Shown here in pieces: positions 1-7,176 of a stretch of 22,467 nucleotides of DNA. The translations under genes and the position numbers were made by a program. The stretch is from the NCBI GenBank assembly GCA_002686445.1, contig NZCO01000040.1:1-22467 (forward strand), read 5' to 3'. The notes below the pieces were generated by a model. It had not been told where the DNA came from, ran no database searches, and saw only the letters and a program-made list of their open reading frames with translations. The DNA comes from a bacterium. Its GTDB lineage: Bacteria; Patescibacteriota; Andersenbacteria; UBA10190. Position 1 is the first letter of the stretch; every line of letters begins with the position of its first letter.

Positions 1-976
1 CCACAGAACCGGTGATCTCGATAGTAACCGCGGCTGAATCGCGCTGGTTGTTGAGGATGCCCGTGAAAGCTCCGGCATCAACTACGTAGTCACCTGAGCC
101 GACGATTGTGTCGGCGGCGCTGGTGGTGACTATAATCGAGAAGTTGCCGGTAGCCGTAACCGCTAGCGAGGTTTCGGCTCCCTCCGCCCTGATTTCGGTC
201 CAGGGCTGATCGTTTCCGGTACAGCATTCGAATTTATCGAAGATGTTACTGACCACAGTGAGGTCTAACTCGATGTGTCCCCAGCCACTTACGGCAAACA
301 CACTCTCGGCGACGGATTGCGATCCCCATATTTGCAGTGTGGGGCTTTCGGTGTCGACATAGTGTGCTGTTTGGTGGTGCACTTCTGTAGTAGCACCGCC
401 GCCGGTGAGGTAGCCGTGATAGGAACCAGAGGCGATCACTGCGGCCCCGGCCTCAATAATCTGGTCGGGATACTGTCGATCGACACGCGTGACTTGGTCG
501 ACCATCAGAGGTTGAGGCTCAAGGCCATCGTCGACTGACACTGTCGTGCAACCGCCTTCCGGGTTGTTCAGGCAGTTGATGACTTGTAGCACGTCGAGAG
601 GAGCCAGTTTTCCGTCACCAGTTGGATCGGGGAATCGGCGGTAGTCAATTCCGTGTGCCATGGCGTCCAGCGTTTGCTGATCGTTGAGGCCGTTGATTAG
701 GAATAGGACATCCGCTGGCTCGACGGAGAAGCTAGCGTTAGTGTCGAACGGGTTGAGTGGGTTTTGGTACGGCGTGCTCGCTAATCCGGGTGAGTCAACT
801 CCAATCAGGCTGGTCAACTCATCGTCGCTCTCGAGCGACCCGTCATCATAATCGACAACGAGCTCAAGTCCGGGCGTGACACTTAGTGTCAGTCGCGGCT
901 CGAGGCGCTCTACGCGTTGTAGGCGGCGACCGAGATATTGTCGCTTGCGTAAGCGAGCTGCGAGATGCATTCGCAT
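1..976 (-). CDS. Secreted/surface protein with LEPR-like N-terminus and dockerin-like repeats (partial, C-terminus off window)
   Basis: An open frame runs from an ATG at 976 off the left edge (325 codons, no stop). The start is supported by AGAAGGA about 7 nt upstream. The N-terminus is rich in Arg and Lys and contains ERLEPRLTLS at residues 24-33, like the LEPR-XLL motif of Planctomycetota surface proteins. There is no classical hydrophobic signal peptide. Two dockerin-like calcium-loop repeats follow: the first has NPFDTNASFSVEPADVLFLI, the second DPTGDGKLAPLDVLQVI. A beta-rich, Thr/Ser-rich region then contains SGSYHGYL, VSGWGHIEL and a CC pair. The same landmarks occur in the same order in the gene at 1230-2708, so the two are paralogs. 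The role is unknown; an extracellular, cell-surface protein is inferred. It could also be a cohesin-independent adhesin. Confidence 0.8.
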   Translation of the reverse strand, partial: MRMHLAARLRKRQYLGRRLQRVERLEPRLTLSVTPGLELVVDYDDGSLESDDELTSLIGVDSPGLASTPYQNPLNPFDTNASFSVEPADVLFLINGLNDQQTLDAMAHGIDYRRFPDPTGDGKLAPLDVLQVINCLNNPEGGCTTVSVDDGLEPQPLMVDQVTRVDRQYPDQIIEAGAAVIASGSYHGYLTGGGATTEVHHQTAHYVDTESPTLQIWGSQSVAESVFAVSGWGHIELDLTVVSNIFDKFECCTGNDQPWTEIRAEGAETSLAVTATGNFSIIVTTSAADTIVGSGDYVVDAGAFTGILNNQRDSAAVTIEITGSV

Positions 977-1060
977 GTCAAATTCCTTCTAGGTTGGAGC
1001 CAACAGGGTCTTACTACCCATAGGCTGTGATGAAAAGAGCGGTCAAAAACTAGACTTGGC

Positions 1061-1089
1061 AGCATAGCCTATATTCGGCCCATTGTCAA
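1061..1089 (-). promoter_or_regulatory. Sigma70-type promoter of the left-end surface protein gene
   Basis: On the minus strand a perfect -35 TTGACA (1084-1089) is followed by a 17-nt spacer and -10 TATGCT (1061-1066). It lies about 85 nt upstream of the ATG at 976, leaving a leader that resembles that of the paralog at 2708. Confidence 0.75.
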
Positions 1090-1174
1090 TATCAAGGAAG
1101 GGCCGAGTTAGGCCTATTTAAAGGCTCAACCGGCGGGTGAGCTGGTTACATTAACGAGTAAGAGTTAAGAGGGT

Positions 1175-1205
1175 AAAAGAAAACACCTCGAGCAAGCTCG
1201 AGGTG
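1175..1205 (-). terminator. Intrinsic terminator after the 1230-2708 gene
   Basis: A perfect 9-bp stem CACCTCGAG (1184-1192) / CTCGAGGTG (1197-1205) with a CAAG loop is followed, reading the minus strand, by a T-rich tract (1175-1183). It ends transcription of the surface-protein gene just before the promoter of its paralog. Confidence 0.85.
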
Positions 1206-1229
1206 CGTTGGGTTTTGTTAGTATCGTGT

Positions 1230-2708
1230 TTATCGTGAGTAAGGAGCAAGTAACTCCAGAAGGAAGACTCGGTCAGCCAGGACATCGTCTAAGACCGATG
1301 CGTTTGACTGGCTATACCCGGGGGTGAAGTACTCAGTCGTGTTGTCCACGTCTGCGCCTGTTCGATAGTGACCCCACGTGTAGCCATCGCCGCCAGCTTC
1401 CAGTGTGCCGGTGCTATCAAACACCGCATCCACACCATCGGTATACGTAGTGATAGTGGCGCCGCGATGATTATCACGGATGAATCCACGACCAGCATAT
1501 CCCAGCAGACGAGAACCATCTACCGCCAAGTCCAGACTGACGGTCCCTGCGCCAGCTCCTCTGAACGAGGAAGTAGCGAGAGAGAAGTTTCTTCCCGCTA
1601 CTGGGACGCTACCGTAGTCATACGTATCCTCGGTAAGTACCAAGGCGCCGCCGGACACGTTCATCCAGTCGCCGCTTACGCTCATTGCCGTCTGATTCAC
1701 AGTCAACTCACTATAGTCAGCCTGAGAGTCATTGCTGTTAGGGGCAGTAAGCGAGTAGTGGAGATTGCTCCGCGTCGTAGTCGTCGTGACTTCAACGTGG
1801 AACTGACCGCGCACCCGCACGTCGAGATCTGCGGTGATTGACTCCGTGTCGTCGTCTCGTTCGACAATGCCGCAGCAGGTATATGTCTGCTCGGTATTGA
1901 GGGTCGAGTTGTGACTAACGGTGACGAAGAGCTCGCCCCAACCGCTAATCACGGTCGTGCTTATAGCAGAGTGCGCGAATCCTTCACCGAAGCCAGCATT
2001 GTCACTGTCGAGACGACCGGCAGCCAATCTAACGTGTGTGAACATCTCAACTTCGCTCAAGACGCCAGCGTAGCTGCCGGTTATCGTCAGCACACTGCTC
2101 GCCTCGTGTTGCCGGTCCGTTTCCGATGACGAGGTGTTCTCCTCAAGAGCGAGGCTGGACACACCAGTGGACGCGAAGTGCGTACGGTCTGCTGCGGTTG
2201 TTGTAAGTTGACCGAGCGTTGGATTCACGAACAGTGGGTCATTGAGCTTATTGATGACCTGTAGTACATCAATTGGTGCCAGTACTCCATCGCCGGTGAC
2301 GTCTGTGAACGTACCAGGCAAGCTGCCTGGTGGCAGGGGCGGTAAGCGCCCCGAGAAGCCATCGTTCAGCTCGTTGATAAGTACCAGCGCGTCCAGCGGC
2401 GACACAACAAAGTCTCTGTTGACGTCGTACTGGTTCAGTGGATTCTGGTGCGGCTTCGCATCAAATCCGCTAGAGCGGAGCCCTTGTAGCTGCGTTACGG
2501 ATGGCAGTGTGCCATCTGTTTCACCGCCAGTATAGGCGGAGCCCTGGTTGTACAGCATGTCTCGAGTAGCAAACAACGCGGGGTCAGGAGTGGGTAACGG
2601 TGTTGGTAGTACGTGGGTTAACAGCAATCGCGATTCGCATCGCTCGTATCCGTTTTGGAGGGGACGAGCGCGACGGCGCTTAGTGAGTCGACGAGGGAAA
2701 AATGGCAT
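1230..2708 (-). CDS. Secreted/surface protein with LEPR-like N-terminus and two dockerin-like repeats, 492 aa
   Basis: I chose the ATG at 2708. It sits 8 nt after AGAAGGA, whereas the in-frame TTG at 2714 would lie only 2 nt from it. The N-terminus is strongly basic (RRLTKRRRARP) and contains ERCESRLLLT near residues 22-31, a degenerate LEPRxLLS motif. Dockerin-like repeats with Asp/Asn calcium-loop positions lie at about 88-117 (YDVNRDFVVSPLDALVLIN) and 135-157 (DVTGDGVLAPIDVLQVIN). The remaining ~330 residues are Gly/Thr/Ser-rich and probably beta-structured, with ITGSYAGVL, ISGWGELFV and a CC pair matching the upstream paralog. There is no C-terminal membrane anchor or sortase motif. The family resemblance is from knowledge of planctomycete LEPR-XLL/dockerin proteins; function and export route are unknown. 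It has its own promoter and terminator. Confidence 0.85.
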   Translation of the reverse strand: MPFFPRRLTKRRRARPLQNGYERCESRLLLTHVLPTPLPTPDPALFATRDMLYNQGSAYTGGETDGTLPSVTQLQGLRSSGFDAKPHQNPLNQYDVNRDFVVSPLDALVLINELNDGFSGRLPPLPPGSLPGTFTDVTGDGVLAPIDVLQVINKLNDPLFVNPTLGQLTTTAADRTHFASTGVSSLALEENTSSSETDRQHEASSVLTITGSYAGVLSEVEMFTHVRLAAGRLDSDNAGFGEGFAHSAISTTVISGWGELFVTVSHNSTLNTEQTYTCCGIVERDDDTESITADLDVRVRGQFHVEVTTTTTRSNLHYSLTAPNSNDSQADYSELTVNQTAMSVSGDWMNVSGGALVLTEDTYDYGSVPVAGRNFSLATSSFRGAGAGTVSLDLAVDGSRLLGYAGRGFIRDNHRGATITTYTDGVDAVFDSTGTLEAGGDGYTWGHYRTGADVDNTTEYFTPGYSQSNASVLDDVLADRVFLLELLAPYSR

Positions 2709-2787
2709 TTTCAAATTCCTTCTATGTGAAGTTTTTGGGCTACAAGCCCTCGAACTGTGAAAAGATCAGTCAAAACTAGACCAATTA

Positions 2788-2816
2788 ATATATCGTAAAT
2801 ATTCCTATTTGTCAAC
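2788..2816 (-). promoter_or_regulatory. Sigma70-type promoter of the 1230-2708 surface protein gene
   Basis: On the minus strand -35 TTGACA (2811-2816), a 17-nt A/T-rich spacer and -10 TATATT (2788-2793) form a near-consensus promoter. It sits about 80 nt upstream of the ATG at 2708. The transcribed leader shares sequence with that of the left-end paralog. Confidence 0.8.
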
Positions 2817-2823
2817 AACACCT

Positions 2824-2863
2824 AAAAAAAAAGCTAATCTAAGCCTCAAAGGGCTCAATTAGC
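2824..2863 (-). terminator. Intrinsic terminator of the sugar isomerase operon
   Basis: Read on the minus strand, GCTAATTGAGCC and GGCTTAGATTAGC form a 12-bp stem with one bulge, followed by nine T residues (2824-2832). It lies just past the stop codon of the cupin gene. Confidence 0.85.
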
Positions 2864-2879
2864 GGTGGCTGTTGCGCCT

Positions 2880-3461
2880 CTAGTTTGTCACGTCTGCTCG
2901 CTTCTCTATCTCAGACTTGCGTCCGTACGAGTCCACTAATCGCACAATGTCACCATGTTCGCTAGAAGGATGTTGCGGATCAGTATGCATCCATATTTCG
3001 GCCCATACGGCCCAATCGTCCGATCCCACTAAGCGATGGCGCGTACCTTGGGTAAGCACAATGGTGTCGCCTGCTTGCTTGGTGGTAACCGTTGTTGGTA
3101 ACTCATCAGTATCGTTCACCACTAAGCCTGGCGAGCCAGTTATGATGTACCACAGTTCGCTGCGCAAATGATGATACTGCCAGGAAAGTCGTGTGCCCGG
3201 CTTGAGGACTAATATCTTAGGTGTGAGCTTGAGACCTTGTTTCACTTGCTCACGCAAGTCTTCAAGGTGACTCGGGAAGAAGGCACTCGCGAAAGTGTCG
3301 ATTTGTGCCTCATCAAGAAAGAAGAAGCCGCCCCAGGGACGATCGTACTCATCATCGGTAAGAGTGAGGGAATATCCAGCCCGCTCGATATCTTGAGCAA
3401 TCTGTTTGAATATTCCGGCTTGATCTTGATTCTTGCCAGAAAGGTCGGCAGTTATTTCCAT
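2880..3461 (-). CDS. Cupin, type II phosphomannose isomerase-like protein, 193 aa
   Basis: A single-domain cupin resembling the C-terminal isomerase domain of type II mannose-6-phosphate isomerase/mannose-1-phosphate guanylyltransferase. Visible landmarks are RPWGG (41-45), the first cupin motif LSWQYHHLRSELW (92-104) with likely metal ligands Gln95, His97/98 and Glu102, the second motif GTRHRL with His142, and the terminal EHGDIVRLVDSYGR (168-181), close to the DIVRxxDxYGR signature of the family. There is no guanylyltransferase domain. The ATG lies 5 nt after the stop of the upstream phosphoglucose/phosphomannose isomerase gene, so the two are translationally linked. The likely reaction is metal-dependent mannose-6-P/fructose-6-P interconversion. 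Another sugar-phosphate isomerase or epimerase role remains possible, since the N-terminal ~35 residues are not typical. Confidence 0.75.
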   Translation of the reverse strand: MEITADLSGKNQDQAGIFKQIAQDIERAGYSLTLTDDEYDRPWGGFFFLDEAQIDTFASAFFPSHLEDLREQVKQGLKLTPKILVLKPGTRLSWQYHHLRSELWYIITGSPGLVVNDTDELPTTVTTKQAGDTIVLTQGTRHRLVGSDDWAVWAEIWMHTDPQHPSSEHGDIVRLVDSYGRKSEIEKRADVTN

Positions 3462-3466
3462 AGTGG

Positions 3467-4489
3467 TTAGGTGAGGCTGCCGGATAATTCTTTCAACTTG
3501 TTCTTGAAGTCTTCAACACCTACGACCGGCACTGGGTCGATGCCATATTCAAGAGCGAGGTAGTAGGTGGTCCACATGCCAAGTGTGGTGGCGTAGAAAA
3601 TTTGCTCGAGGCGATTGCTGCCAGGAATATCGAAGTGGCTTACCGTGACGCCCCACTTCTTATACATTTCTGCGGTCACATCCATGCGCGCTTTGTTGCG
3701 CGGGTGATCATCCTCGGCGTGCAGGATGACGACGTGGAATTTACCGGGTGAGTCATCCGTCTTGAGCGTGCCACTGAAACCGACCATCTCGTTGTGGTTG
3801 AGCTCGGGGAATTGATTCCAGAAAGCAGGCGCTTTCGAATTCTCGTTCGTCTGGATCTTAAAGTTCTTAGCCGCGAAGCCCAGGCTATCAGTTGCGGTGT
3901 ACACAACCACCTTACCTTTTAGTTGCTTGGCCAACTGCTTTCCGGATTCCTCCAGGTCAGGTGTTACTTGTTCCAGGATAGTTTCAACTCGCTGCAAGTC
4001 CTCCGTGATGTCACGGACCAAGCCGCTGTTATTAAGTGCCGTGTAGATTCCTGTAAAGGCAGCGAACAATGTATGGCGCGGTTGCATGCCCGTGAAATCG
4101 TTGCGCACAAATGGCACGCCGTCTCGTTTGGCCCACTCCTCGAGTGTGCCGCCTGCGGCGCTGGCCAGGATCGGCATCTTATTTTTCATCGCCACCTCAT
4201 ATGCAGTCAGGGACTCCTCCGTGTTGCCGGAGTATGAGCTGGCAACTAACAACGTCTTCTTAAAGCCCATATTACCGAGATATTTGAGTGGCAAGTCGTA
4301 GTTGCGATGCACGAAGAGAGGCACATTGGATACACCGAGCGCGTTAATCAAGTCGCCCGGGTGTCCGCTGCCGCCCATGCCACACAGCACGATACTGTCG
4401 AAGTCTCCCTCGATCTTTATGTCTTTATTAACCTCAACCGAACGGCTGATCTGTTCTGCCTGACTTAAGATGACGTCGCGCATGTCCAT
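3467..4489 (-). CDS. Bifunctional phosphoglucose/phosphomannose isomerase, 340 aa
   Basis: This belongs to the archaeal-type PGI/PMI family (SIS fold) that replaces classical phosphoglucose isomerase in many archaea and CPR bacteria. It interconverts glucose-6-P or mannose-6-P with fructose-6-P. The first SIS domain shows CGMGGSG (36-42) and the phosphate-binding ASSYSGNTEE (83-92). The second has NENSK (215-219) and ELNHNE (229-234), which hold the expected catalytic Glu216 and His232. A Lys-rich C-terminal segment contains the usual third catalytic position. The length is typical. No good Shine-Dalgarno precedes the ATG at 4489; a second in-frame ATG lies two codons in. The gene leads a two-gene operon with the cupin isomerase. 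Confidence 0.92.
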   Translation of the reverse strand: MDMRDVILSQAEQISRSVEVNKDIKIEGDFDSIVLCGMGGSGHPGDLINALGVSNVPLFVHRNYDLPLKYLGNMGFKKTLLVASSYSGNTEESLTAYEVAMKNKMPILASAAGGTLEEWAKRDGVPFVRNDFTGMQPRHTLFAAFTGIYTALNNSGLVRDITEDLQRVETILEQVTPDLEESGKQLAKQLKGKVVVYTATDSLGFAAKNFKIQTNENSKAPAFWNQFPELNHNEMVGFSGTLKTDDSPGKFHVVILHAEDDHPRNKARMDVTAEMYKKWGVTVSHFDIPGSNRLEQIFYATTLGMWTTYYLALEYGIDPVPVVGVEDFKNKLKELSGSLT

Positions 4490-4555
4490 AGAAGAAAATT
4501 CGTTAAGTATGAGGATGTATGAATAGCAATTAGTGTCCCGTAAGGGCGACCCAAA

Positions 4556-4576
4556 CTCAAGGGCATTTTCCTTGAG
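4556..4576 (-). terminator. Weak hairpin after the solute-binding protein gene
   Basis: CTCAAGG (4556-4562) and CCTTGAG (4570-4576) form a 7-bp stem right after the minus-strand stop at 4578, followed on the minus strand by TTTGGG. The short T-tract makes termination uncertain. Confidence 0.4.
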
Positions 4577-4577
4577 G

Positions 4578-6329
4578 CTACTTACTTTGCCAGACTCGCT
4601 TTACGTTCACGTGCCACTCTTCAATGTTATTGAACCGTCCGGCGGCCAGCGCGGCGTGGTTGGCGTCAATGCCACGTACCTTATCCGTGGCTATAAACAG
4701 GTAGTACGGTCGGTACAGAATAATGGCTGGCTTCAAGTCCAGAATGATTCCTTGGAACTCCTTATACTTCTCGCGTCGAGCTTCTTGGTCAGTGGTGGTA
4801 CGAGCATCCTCCAATAGCTTATCAACGTCCTTGTTGGCGAACTTGGAGAAGTTTAAGCCCGGTGCCTCAACTTGCTTGGAGTGCCAGAACGGATAGGGAT
4901 CCGGTTCCGCCCGCAAAATTTCTCCGAACAGCAGAACTTCAAAGTCACGAGGCCCAATGATCGTTTGCTGGATAGTGCCGGGGCCATAGTGCTCAATTTC
5001 AGTTTCGACACCAATTTCGAGCCACTGTTGCTGGACCATCTCAACGGTTCGCACATATTCGGGCCAATCGGTAGTAGTGATTTTGATGTGCAGACGAACA
5101 TCATCCTTTTCACGGACACCGTCTTGGTCGTTGTCGTGCCAGCCAGCGTCTTCCAGGTTTTGAATGGCCGCTTCGATATTGACGGTCGGTTCGCCCAGTT
5201 CTTCATTGAAGGCGAAGACGCCGGGCGGAATCGGAATGTGTAGCGATTCACCTTCACCTTTTAAGGCTTCGTCTACTATCGCTTCGCGATCGATGGCTAG
5301 GGAGAGGGCATTGCGGATGCCACTGTCAGCGAGCAACGGATTGTTCTCCTGGTTGAAGAACAGACCGAAGTATTGTGGGAGCAATAAGCGGTGCACCTGG
5401 GCGCTCGAGCGATCGGCTCGATCGCGCAACTGCAATGGCAGGAAACCGAAGCCGTCGACTTCACCGGCGGCGAATGCCTTCAGTGCATCTTCGTGGGTAG
5501 GGAAGAAGGTAAACGAAATGCCGTCTAAGTACTGATGCGATCCGTAGTAGCCTTCGTTGCGCGCGAGCACAAACTCAGTTACTTCTCCTGTTTTACGCCG
5601 CGTCTTGAGCTCAGCAAACTGGTAGGGGCCAGACCCGACTGGACGCAGCGTCTGCTCGGCTAAGGCGGCGTTGGCGGGGGCAATATCCTCCCAGACGTGT
5701 TGTGGCATAATGCCAACGGTCAGGCTGCTTAAGAATGGTGCGTAGGGCTCCTCTAAGGTGAAGACCACGGTGCTGTTGTCAGGTGACTCCACAACTACAC
5801 CAGAAAAATCAGTGGCTAATGGTGAGCCATACTCTGGTGTTTGAATGCTGCGAATAGTGAAGACTACATCCTCGGCGGTTAGTGATTCACCGTCGTGCCA
5901 AGCAACGTCACTCCGGACAGTAACGGTGTATGTTTTACCATCCTCGGATATTTCATAGCCAGTCGCTAGATCATTTTGTAAGGCTAGCTCGTTGTCGTAT
6001 TTAAAGAGTGAGGAATAGACCAGTCGACTAATATCCAGATCGATATCATTCGTGCCGGCTAAAACAGGATTTATGAATCGTGGCTGGCCAACGGCTGCTT
6101 CAGAATACGTACCGCCATCTTCAGCAATCAGGCGCGTATTGCGTTCGACCAATCCGACCACGGTCAGGATGCCGGAGATAATGAGTAGTACTACTAGCCA
6201 CGCCAGTAGCACCCGCTCGGTGGTGGTGAGGTGTTCGTTGATGCGCTGTGCCCACGCCGGCAGCTTGACTCCTCGTGGTCGTGGTACGGCTGGGATGTTG
6301 GCTTTTATTTGAGCGGCGATGTTATTCAT
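4578..6329 (-). CDS. Membrane-anchored family-5 (oligopeptide-type) ABC transporter substrate-binding protein, 583 aa
   Basis: An SBP_bac_5 protein (OppA/DppA family). The N-terminal ~38 residues are cytoplasmic and Pro/Lys/Arg-rich. One transmembrane anchor follows at about 40-61 (RVLLAWLVVLLIISGILTVV), with no lipobox Cys, so the protein is probably held as a signal-anchor protein with the binding domain outside. Family landmarks after the anchor include INPVL, SSLFKYD, and WHDGESLTAEDVVFTIRSI, the typical start of domain I. YGPGTIQQ and a C-terminal YRPYYLFIA segment follow. Peptides are the family's usual ligand, but specificity cannot be read here. No permease or ATPase lies in the window. 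The gene begins 9 nt past the stop of the pseudopilin-like gene, in a run with it and secG. Confidence 0.9.
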   Translation of the reverse strand: MNNIAAQIKANIPAVPRPRGVKLPAWAQRINEHLTTTERVLLAWLVVLLIISGILTVVGLVERNTRLIAEDGGTYSEAAVGQPRFINPVLAGTNDIDLDISRLVYSSLFKYDNELALQNDLATGYEISEDGKTYTVTVRSDVAWHDGESLTAEDVVFTIRSIQTPEYGSPLATDFSGVVVESPDNSTVVFTLEEPYAPFLSSLTVGIMPQHVWEDIAPANAALAEQTLRPVGSGPYQFAELKTRRKTGEVTEFVLARNEGYYGSHQYLDGISFTFFPTHEDALKAFAAGEVDGFGFLPLQLRDRADRSSAQVHRLLLPQYFGLFFNQENNPLLADSGIRNALSLAIDREAIVDEALKGEGESLHIPIPPGVFAFNEELGEPTVNIEAAIQNLEDAGWHDNDQDGVREKDDVRLHIKITTTDWPEYVRTVEMVQQQWLEIGVETEIEHYGPGTIQQTIIGPRDFEVLLFGEILRAEPDPYPFWHSKQVEAPGLNFSKFANKDVDKLLEDARTTTDQEARREKYKEFQGIILDLKPAIILYRPYYLFIATDKVRGIDANHAALAAGRFNNIEEWHVNVKRVWQSK

Positions 6330-6338
6330 AGTTTTCGT

Positions 6339-6881
6339 TTAAATGTCCCCGTTTGTCTGGCGAACTCGTAGGTTAAGACCATACTCGTATACCTCAGATA
6401 TACTGCCTGGGCAACCCTCGGTGCTAAACGATCCTTCGGTATCTGCTTCGAGTGCCGCGTAGAGTTCGAACATGGCCGGACTGCGTTTCCAGTAGAAGTA
6501 ACCACCGCGAGTTAAGTCGTGGGCCACTGTTGGGCCATAGAGCGGGTCTTCCGGGAATGGCTTGGCCGGATTCGCATATTTCTCATGTTGCTGACGCAAG
6601 GCTGCCTCCACCTGGTCACGCACCTGCCTATTACGCGGGTCGCTCAGTTGCCCACACCACGTCGCGTCATCGTACGGCGGGTAGGTGCCTTCTGTCCGAC
6701 CAGCGAAGAGCAGCGCTTGCTCAACATCAACTAAGTGGTGCTTGCGAATAGTATCGCGAGCTTGGGCTTCAGATCGCTCGAGTAAGAAAATGCCACCAAA
6801 AAGCAGAGCCGCCGCTGCCAGAACGACGGGAAGAGAAGCTATGGTGAAGTGTTTGCCAAACACTGTAGGTGACTCGCTCAA
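6339..6881 (-). CDS. Single-pass membrane protein, pseudopilin-like, 180 aa
   Basis: I do not recognise a named family with certainty. An N-terminal hydrophobic helix spans about 12-34 and runs into an amphipathic stretch RDTIRKHHLVDVEQALLFA (42-60) followed by YPPY. That layout (helix, then D-x-x-x-x-AL, then YP) resembles type IV pilins and GspG-like pseudopilins common in CPR genomes. The usual prepilin peptidase site (G-F-T-L-x-E) is not evident before the helix, so processing is doubtful. Two cysteines (76 and 157) could form the D-loop-type disulfide of pilins. The stop of secG lies 2 nt upstream of this start and the solute-binding protein follows 9 nt downstream, so all three are probably cotranscribed. 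Pilin ancestry is inference. Confidence 0.65.
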   Translation of the reverse strand: MSESPTVFGKHFTIASLPVVLAAAALLFGGIFLLERSEAQARDTIRKHHLVDVEQALLFAGRTEGTYPPYDDATWCGQLSDPRNRQVRDQVEAALRQQHEKYANPAKPFPEDPLYGPTVAHDLTRGGYFYWKRSPAMFELYAALEADTEGSFSTEGCPGSISEVYEYGLNLRVRQTNGDI

Positions 6882-6883
6882 AG

Positions 6884-7099
6884 CTAGCGGATGAAGAGGT
6901 GAGCAGCAGCGATTAAAATGAAGAGCGTGCTCAGAATAACGGAGAGCTGGAAGATGCGTTTTTCACTGCCGCGACGAACGTGAAAACCTTCTGCTGAGCC
7001 TCCAAAGGCACCACCAAGGCCCGCCGACCTATTTTGCAATAGGATGGTCGCTACTAGGCCGATACCCACAATCATTAGGGCTACGTTAAGCCAGATCAT
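6884..7099 (-). CDS. secG: Preprotein translocase subunit SecG, 71 aa
   Basis: A small two-helix membrane protein of the SecYEG channel. Helix 1 is IWLNVALMIVGIGLVATILL. A Gly-rich cytosolic loop follows (SAGLGGAFGGSAEGF), the SecG hallmark, then a basic RRGSEKR and helix 2 (LSVILSTLFILIAAAHLFI). I chose the ATG at 7099, which has AGAAGG about 4 nt upstream, over the in-frame ATG at 7138. That upstream start would add 13 unlikely polar residues (TCNADFPTVEGH). It is followed by the pseudopilin-like gene within 2 nt. The family is about 70-110 residues long, so this is at the short end. Confidence 0.9.
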   Translation of the reverse strand: MIWLNVALMIVGIGLVATILLQNRSAGLGGAFGGSAEGFHVRRGSEKRIFQLSVILSTLFILIAAAHLFIR

Positions 7100-7176
7100 A
7101 TGACCTTCTACGGTAGGGAAGTCCGCGTTGCAGGTCAAGGTTGACTCTCTACGTGACGTGGGGTTTAAAAAGACCG

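Noticed and set aside
1368..1841. 157-aa plus-strand frame inside the surface-protein gene
   Set aside because: It is antisense to a well supported gene, with no ribosome binding site or recognisable domain.
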